Origin: Brachycybe producta
Taxonomy: Eukaryota; Arthropoda; Diplopoda; Playtdesmida; Andrognathidae
Assembly (NCBI GenBank): GCA_036925085.1
Contig: JAUPFP010000014.1
Span: forward strand, 3,847,501 to 3,911,500
Direction of reading: 5' to 3'
DNA: 64,000 bases
Position 1 is the first letter of the stretch. Every line of letters begins with the position of its first letter. The position numbers and the translations under genes were made by a program. Positions 57,801 through 64,000 of this stretch are shown piece after piece. Below the pieces are notes generated by a model. The model did no database searches, was not told where the DNA came from, and was given only the letters and a program-made list of their open reading frames with translations.

Positions 57801-60800
57801 TGTCATCTTTTTCCGTGAAGATGAGAACTTTTTTAAGTGCGTGAAAAAGGGGGGAAGAGGAAGAGAAGGGTGTGGATGAGGCTAATTTGGGCTAAATTGG
57901 GTGCGATGTGATTTAAAGGACAAAATGTGCGCTACTCTTTTGACATTTTAATGAAATTGCACGTTAATTTAGTCACGCTTTTTTATGCAGAAAAAAAAAC
58001 ACAATTAAAACAGGGAAAATTTTAAACTAAAAACCCTCCGAAAAAAAATCCCCTTTATCCTTCTTCTTCCCTGTGTTTGTATAAAATTGAGACCTTTTCT
58101 TTTGTTCCCATCAAAACAATAGGTCTCTTCTATACATAAAGGAAGAAAAAACACAAAATTTCAGTTAGGTCCCAAATTATGATCCAAGTTTGGGTCAAAA
58201 TTTTCAAAAGTTCTCTGTCATAGGGTTGAATAGTTCATATTCAAGATGGAAACTTGGCCCTGAAACTTCAACCTGTGAACAGGGTTCTAACATTGAAACC
58301 CCCCCCCCCCCCTATTTTATTAAGTGGCCCCCTGTGTGTCCTCCACATGCGAAGTATCTCGTATACACAAGAAGGTCTTTTGTTTTGTTTCTGAGACCTC
58401 ATAAAAATGATCTAATCTTCAGATCATTATCATCATCAGATGAGTTTCAGATTGCAACTTTTAGAAAATTCGCGGTCTTTTCAAATGATATTTTTTTTTA
58501 AGATTTACGTATTATAGTTTCGTATTTCATTGCAACAGAGAAATGAGTGTCTTGTGGTCAGTTATATATACATAGCTTTAAATGGACAGTTGTATATTGG
58601 ACACGTGTGTATGAGAGAGAGAGAGAGAGGATCCTTTTGGTCTTCTCTCATTTCAAATTAGGTATATCTGTTGACAAAATAAAAAGGACCTAAGTATAGG
58701 CCTATATATATATAGGGGAGGTGATCGTTTATCTTTATTGGTCATTTCTATTTTTGATAACCATCATTTATGGGTCTTTTTCTTTCTATGTTTTGTTTAC
58801 ACAATTAACAAGTTAAGTGATTGTGTCACTGCAACATACATAAATAGTAATAAAATTCACCCATTTCTGTTCTTTGGAATTGATTTTTAATAGAAATTCA
58901 ATGTTTCTTAGATACTCGAAGAGTAAAAAAAAAAAAAGCATTACCCGTGAAAGCAATATCAAAAAGGTATAATGCAAAATAAACGGAGGTTTAAAAATAC
59001 CTGCCTTTTAAGAGCGAAATTAAGAGAAACTTGAGTGTTTTTATAAACTAGAAGGGTAGCTCAATCACTTCAGGGTATTTTCATGTTGATATCATTTAAA
59101 ATTAGCTTTTTTTTGTCAATAAAAAGTTTATTTTTAAAGATATCAACTGGAAAATATAAATATATATTAAGTAATTCAGCCAACCATTCTAGTTTTTATT
59201 ACATTTCCAAATTCATGCAGAATAATCCGAATTCATATTTGCAAACTGTCATAAATAGTTCAATTTGAAAGGTGTCGTCACCGTTGCACTTTTTTTCTTT
59301 TATATATTACATGTTTCTGAATTGTTGACACAACCTGAGATTTGTGTCTACGGTTCAAAGGTTAAAAAGGCATTAGGAAGGTATAGTTAAGGTTGTTGTT
59401 ACCTGTCCTCCTCCATTTGATTTGTTGGTCAACTTGACTTTGGCAAAAGAGACGGAATCTTTCATCCAATGGGCTCCAAAGTTAGGTGATTCCGGATGGA
59501 CATAGATGGAGTTCTGTGGGGCCGGTTCCGCTTTTCCTCCTGGTACCCATTCTCCATTGACGTACTTCCAACGGTGAGTGTCCACTTGGACGAATTCCAA
59601 CAGGACTGAATACATGGCCGTTGGATCAAGTCCGGTGATGCTCACTTTTACCACCGGAAACATTCGCCTAAAATTAAAATTGAAACATTTTATTAAATTT
59701 CAGAAATTTGAAAGGAAATTTCATAGTAAATTTATGCTAGAAAAGCAAAACATTAAGAAGAAATTCAAAGTTTGTTATAGAAACTAGAATAAGTGAATAG
59801 GTGAATATACTAACAATATTTTCATAACACGATATCTTTCAAAATAAACTTTTTATGACACGATTTTAAAAATCATTTGTTAAAATTTAATCATTTTAAA
59901 CAACTGTCATAAAAAATTTTGAAAGATAATTATATGAAAATATTTCTAGCATAATTTTCTACTATTCTAGTTTCTAACAATATGTATTTAGTGATGATAT
60001 ATTGAAAAATAAACTTTTTAGTGTCAATTTGAAGAAAATCATTCGTAACTTCGGTGAAAACTTATCGTAATTTTCAAATGCAAATTTTCTGTAAATTTGC
60101 AAATTTCATAAGTTTTCAATAAAAAGTTTACTTTCAAAGATATTGCGATAAAAATGAAGAAAACAATCCAAATATTTTTTAGAAACTATATTGGTATTTT
60201 TCATTATTAAATCTTTCAAAATAAACTTTTCATTTGAAATGTTAAAGACAAATAAAACTTTAAATCTGCATGATAGTATATTTAAATAAGAATAAAAAGT
60301 TTAATTTAAAAGATATCATTATGAGAATATTTTATCGTCTCAAGTATAAACATTAAGATATTGACGTGTATTCGTTACAATATCTTTTAAAATGAACTTT
60401 TTATGACAGGAGTTTGTTTAAAATGTTTTTTTCACTTGAAACCTTGACGCAAAAAAAAATTAAAATCTGTTCATTTTCAAACTTTCATGAAAAGTTTATT
60501 TTAAAAGATATCATATATACTATTCTAGTTTCTAACATGCTTTGAAATTTTTGGATATTGGAATTCTAGATTAAAAAAAATAACGTCCATTTTAAATAGA
60601 GATTCCGGACGTTTTTTTGTTACCTTCCGTTTTTGGTGACAATCATTTCGTTGGTTAGAACTTGAAAACGTCTCCAAAGGTCCACTTCATCGAGTGTCAC
60701 TTTGAGTTGTTTTTCTGTTGGATCTCCTTTGGCTTTACCGGCATTTAGACCACTGTCCACTGCATGAAGTAAATGTGTGATGTCCTGATGAGATTTCATC

Positions 60801-60850
60801 ATTGATGACGACGACGATGATGTGTGCGTTGTTGTCATCGGAGAAAACAT
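51872..60850 (-). CDS. TBXT: Brachyury (T-box transcription factor T)
   Basis: Brachyury is a nuclear T-box activator of blastopore and axial-mesoderm or endodermal gene programmes. Six minus-strand exons: 60850-60624, 59667-59403, 57504-57364, 57276-57165, 57080-56820, 52473-51872, giving 535 aa. The N-terminus holds [16 protein letters not shown], the counterpart of the short LLSAVENEL motif of vertebrate Brachyury. The T-box (about residues 50-235) has [81 protein letters not shown] and [15 protein letters not shown]. The C-terminal half has a Gly run and Gln run (exon 5), a Ser-Gly repeat block, and a His-rich tract in the last exon. It ends [12 protein letters not shown], like the vertebrate SWTPVSPPSM terminus. 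The exon 4 donor (T then GTATAT) leaves the joined residue as Tyr. The last intron is 4.3 kb. AATAAA is at 51812-51807. Confidence 0.96.
52590..53215. promoter_or_regulatory. CRE- and E2F-site-rich promoter-like island inside Brachyury intron 5
   Basis: Perfect CRE palindromes TGACGTCA occur at 52592, 52631 and 52673. TGACGTAA/TGACGTA half-type sites follow near 53083, 53113 and 53162. E2F-like sites (tttcccgcg near 53069, ttggcggg near 53181, tttggcgcgaa near 53200) add to the pattern. Just downstream of the CREs, on the plus strand, ATG at 52849 opens an 11-codon reading frame ([11 protein letters not shown]) ending at a consensus GTAAGT donor (52882). This resembles a promoter plus first coding exon of an antisense transcript, but I could not find a second exon. 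Confidence 0.45.
53740..54260. repeat. Cluster of poly-C / poly-G tracts in Brachyury intron 5
   Basis: Runs such as the C tracts near 53761, 53905, 54050, 54080 and 54220, and G tracts near 53875, punctuate this half kilobase. They could form quadruplex structures on one or other strand. No exon is seen. Confidence 0.6.
54710..54905. repeat. Foldback element (family A), diverged, Brachyury intron 5
   Basis: The centre tatcttttaaaatgaacttt, with tacatataaaaaagttcatt, is a clean hairpin. The arm ends are degenerate (ctcttctagtttttaaaac on the right). Confidence 0.7.
55688..55858. repeat. Foldback element (family A), compact copy, Brachyury intron 5
   Basis: The left arm has ttttagaaactagaagggca and catgttgatatcttttaaaa. 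The right arm has tttgaaagatatcaacatga and acccttctagtttctaaa. The stem is very regular around an approximately 15-nt AT loop. Confidence 0.85.
56643..56711. repeat. Palindromic element (family B), Brachyury intron 5
   Basis: aaaaagacttagaggctaga is mirrored by ttagcctctaaacagtcttt around a catatg-centred loop. It lies about 110 bp from the exon 5 donor. Confidence 0.8.
59010..59200. repeat. Foldback element (family A), Brachyury intron 2
   Basis: The left arm has aaactagaagggtagctcaa and ttttcatgttgatatcattt. The right arm has aaaaagtttatttttaaaga and aaccattctagtttttatta. Confidence 0.8.
59770..59980. repeat. Foldback element (family A), diverged, Brachyury intron 1
   Basis: The left arm has gttatagaaactagaataag and gatatctttcaaaataaact. 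The right arm has cataaaaaattttgaaagat and tattctagtttctaacaa. More decayed copies lie at about 60000-60350 and 60370-60540 in the same intron. Confidence 0.7.
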
Positions 60851-62739
60851 TTGAAAATGTTTCCTTTTTTTCGGTATAAAAAACGGAAGGAAAGACGATT
60901 TTTGCTTGTTTTGTTGTCGTCGTCAGATTTGTTGTTCACACGAATAATTTTTCTCTTTTGTTTATATAATAATTTATAATAATAATAATAATAATGAGGC
61001 TGAAAAATAATAAGAGATAAAAAAAAAGGAAGTTCCGTCTCTTTTTTTAGTGGGTTTTTAAAAATGTTAATAAAACTTTTATGATAAAGACACAACAAGA
61101 GAAGAAAACAAAACTTTGTGAAATTATTTTCTGATTTTGTAACAAATATGTTCCATTTTTTTTGTTGATAAAAAGTCCGAGAACTTGACCAACAACACCA
61201 TCAGAAGAAGTTGATGTCCAGAAATAAATTATTGGAATGTCCAGTTTTGACTTTTTAAAACTTTTTTTTTTTGGTCTGTTTTCTGTTTCTTTGTTTTTGT
61301 TTTACTGAAATGAAAAATGAAAAAGAAGAAGAAAAGGTTTTATAATCGCCTAATGTTTCTTCAGTTGTGTGTGTGTGTTATTCTTTTGATGTTGACCGCT
61401 CTGGTCCTCCTCTTTGTTACAAACCGCTCCAATCAGGAAGCGTTTTAAGGTTTATTCGTGAACGTGATTGGTTGATCTTCGAATAGACCTCATCGCCTCG
61501 TATTAAGAGATACAGAGATACAGAGATCAGGGTTTTCTATACAATAATAATGGTGGTAAAAAGGGGCCACCCGAATTGTGTGTGTAGTGGTCATCTTATT
61601 CTTTCTCTCTCTCTCTCTCTCGCCTTTTCTACCCTCTAAAGTGTTGGTCATTTTGTATTTTTTAACACCCCACCCACTCACCCTCCATCCAAACCAAAAA
61701 CACCACCAAAAGTTCAAAACAATTGGGCCTCAAATTTGGACACTAGTTTCGAGAAAATTAAAGTAGTGACTTTTAAAAGTAACTTTCTATATAGAAATGA
61801 AATTAAAACTTATTCTTTAAGACTAGAATAGTATACAAGAATATACAATAAAAGTGTTTTCATGATGATATCTTTCAAAATAAACTTTTTATCAAAGTTT
61901 TGAAAGATTTCGGAAACTGTAAAATGTGTTTTTTAAAATAATAATTTCAGATTCTGCTTATTTTTTTCAAATTCTCAAGAAAGTTTTAGGCCTATTTTGA
62001 AATTACATTGGAAACCTTTTAACAAGAAATGGAAGGGATCGCAATATTTTTTTCGTGTTAAAAGATTTTGTGTGTTCTTCTTAGGGACTTGGCTGAAAAA
62101 TATATATTTCGAGTTAAAACAGTTTTCACTATAGGCCTATATTATAATTCACCATGAAAACGTTATTTTTAGCATTTGGTTCATTTACATAATTTGAATT
62201 TCTTCTTGTTGAGGTTTAACTTAATTTAAAACTTTTATTAAATTTAAAATTAATTTTAATAATAAAACTTTAAATGTAAATGAAGAATTTGTTAATTTGT
62301 TAATTGTTTATTTGTTAATTGATTGTTAAGAAACTAGAATTTAGTGTTAAAAAGTTTTCTCATGAGAATATCTTTCAAAATAAACTTTTTATGTTAAGTT
62401 TTTTTTACATTAGTCAATTCAACAATTAATTTTGAAATGAATTGTTTTAGCTATTTATTTTATATAAATATTAGAAGGGCCCTTTCAATATTAGGAATTT
62501 TTTTAAAGTTCGGTCCCTTATAGAATAGCTTAAAATTTCTTTTAACACGAAATTCGTTTAACTCGAAAACAATATTTCGGTCTCTTCCATTTCATGTATT
62601 TGCGGTTTGCTCTATACTTTTTTTTGCTCTATTAGCAGAGACAATTGTGGGTCAAGTTGTAACTTTTTTGTCGTTTTCAAGTGGGTCCTTGTGTGATGTG
62701 TCCTTGAAGGGGCATATTAATCGCTTTGAGGGCAAAAAA

Positions 62740-62774
<35 letters not shown>

Positions 62775-64000
62775 GAAAAAGAAAAGAATTGCATAAGGTC
62801 CATTAGACTGGCTAAATTAATGAAGCACCACGGGTCAATTAAAACAAAAAACAGAAAGACCGTAATAGCGGGTAGGAGGGAGGTCCAATTGATCTCTGAT
62901 GCTTAACAAATAAATGTCCACCTGGGACACAAAGGGGTGTTTTATGGTCTCTTCAGAAGGTTCTCTTTGATTGTCCGACACACACACACGATGACCCCTC
63001 AACCACCCCAAGTCTATTAAAATAGACTGAGACTGTCACGCTTTTTGGTCTCAGACATTCCGGATATTAATATTATTCCTGAAGATGAGAGGGTGGGGAG
63101 GTTGTTATTACCCTCACAAAAACACAGGTTTTGCTTAAAATATAAAAAATGAATTTCTTTGTATCTGTAAGGGGACCCCCCCCCCTTGTTTTGGAACGAA
63201 AACATTGTTTCCCCATTATATTATGTGAAGAAATGTGTTTTTTCACTTGTTATATGGGTGGTCAGTGGTCAGTATTAACAGTTTTATTGTTACAACAACG
63301 TTTCTATTTAAGAAAACTGAGAAAATGTAGTTGGAAATGATAGGAAAAAGTAGACTGTCCAGTTGAATTTGAGCTATTCAGCTGGACAGTCGATTTCTAG
63401 TTATTTTTCTTGAGTTTTCGTTATTTCTTGATTAAGTTAAAATTAAGAAATAACGAAAACTCAAGAAAAATAACTAGAAATCGACTGTCCAGCTGAATAG
63501 CTCAAATTCAACTGGACAATCAAGAAAAATAATTAAAAATCAGTGAAATTGCAAATAATTACTTGTCTTTTAAACTCGCCACCCAATAATAGTTTATTTT
63601 AAACTTTTGAAACGTTTATAAATTTTAAATGTATTTTTTTTTAATTAAATTTCTTTTTTAAAAAATACTTTAAATTAAAATCAACTTAATAAAATCCGAT
63701 TAATCTTTATTTTTTCACAAACAAAATTATGATTTTTACAGTAATGGTTATAACTTATAAAAATCTACTGAACATTAATGCGGCCGAGTTTATAGTCGAC
63801 ATTTTACAATGACGCGTTATCTTCTGATTTACATTCAAATTCTATACAAATCAGAGAAAATACAGCAAAAGAAATACAGACTGTAAACGCAACACTACAA
63901 TAAATAGGAAACTGTACTTTTAGCTTGCTTTAATGAGCAGAACACACAAGTGGACAGGTAATTTAAAGAAACGGGTCAGTTTTTATTAAAGTTATTATAA
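60851..64000. other. Upstream flank of Brachyury, no gene seen
   Basis: This 3.1 kb should contain the Brachyury promoter. CCAAT motifs occur near 61432 (+) and, as ATTGG, near 61469. Other contents are an (AAT)n tract (60974-60993), (CT)n and (GA)n microsatellites (61601-61622, 62742-62770), partial family A foldbacks (about 61800-61900, 62330-62400) and the long hairpin at 63356-63518. No coding exon was identified up to the window end. Confidence 0.5.
63356..63518. repeat. Near-perfect hairpin, 74-bp stem and 15-nt loop
   Basis: The left arm 63356-63429 and right arm 63445-63518 are exact reverse complements, without a mismatch. The loop is gattaagttaaaatt. The arm ends also contain a nested imperfect palindrome (gtccagttgaa against ttcagctggac). 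There is no coding capacity and no relation to the family A or B elements. Confidence 0.95.

Overview
This window is invertebrate animal nuclear DNA. It is AT-rich, its genes are split by many mostly short introns, and it encodes animal-specific proteins: a Brachyury T-box factor, a long-form intersectin, an EPS8-family protein and the Polycomb subunit EED. I cannot name the phylum from sequence alone. Every exon model below was built by hand from reading-frame continuity, splice-site dinucleotides and remembered family conservation; no database search was run.

Layout. Positions 1-7,973 hold a dense block: EED (+), NDUFAF4 (-), CMSS1 (+) and the 3' part of an EPS8-like gene (-). EED/NDUFAF4 and CMSS1/EPS8-like converge tail to tail, while NDUFAF4 and CMSS1 diverge from a 482-bp shared promoter. 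After an AT-rich gap, intersectin (+, 11,605-25,976, about 31 exons) converges on spermine synthase (-, 26,542-28,824, 10 exons). A gene-poor, repeat-rich stretch of about 11 kb follows. It ends in an unrecognised two-exon gene fragment (39,845-40,469) and an atypical SLC6-family transporter (+, 40,880-48,122, 13 exons). Brachyury (-, 51,872-60,850, 6 exons) closes the gene set, with 3 kb of upstream sequence to the window end.

The genes do not form a pathway. They are housekeeping functions (complex I assembly, ribosome biogenesis, polyamine synthesis), trafficking and actin scaffolds (intersectin, EPS8-like), membrane transport, and developmental regulation (EED, Brachyury).

The most notable signals are not genes. 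(1) Spermine synthase has a minor-spliceosome (U12) intron with textbook 5' and branch motifs but AT-AA ends, and a second likely U12 intron. (2) Two introns, one in intersectin and one in spermine synthase, have GC-AG ends. (3) An abundant family of fully palindromic foldback elements of about 250-330 bp, with no coding capacity, sits in introns and intergenic DNA and carries a 3'-splice-site-like end. (4) A near-perfect hairpin with a 74-bp stem lies at 63,356-63,518. (5) A CRE- and E2F-site-rich promoter-like island lies antisense inside the last Brachyury intron.
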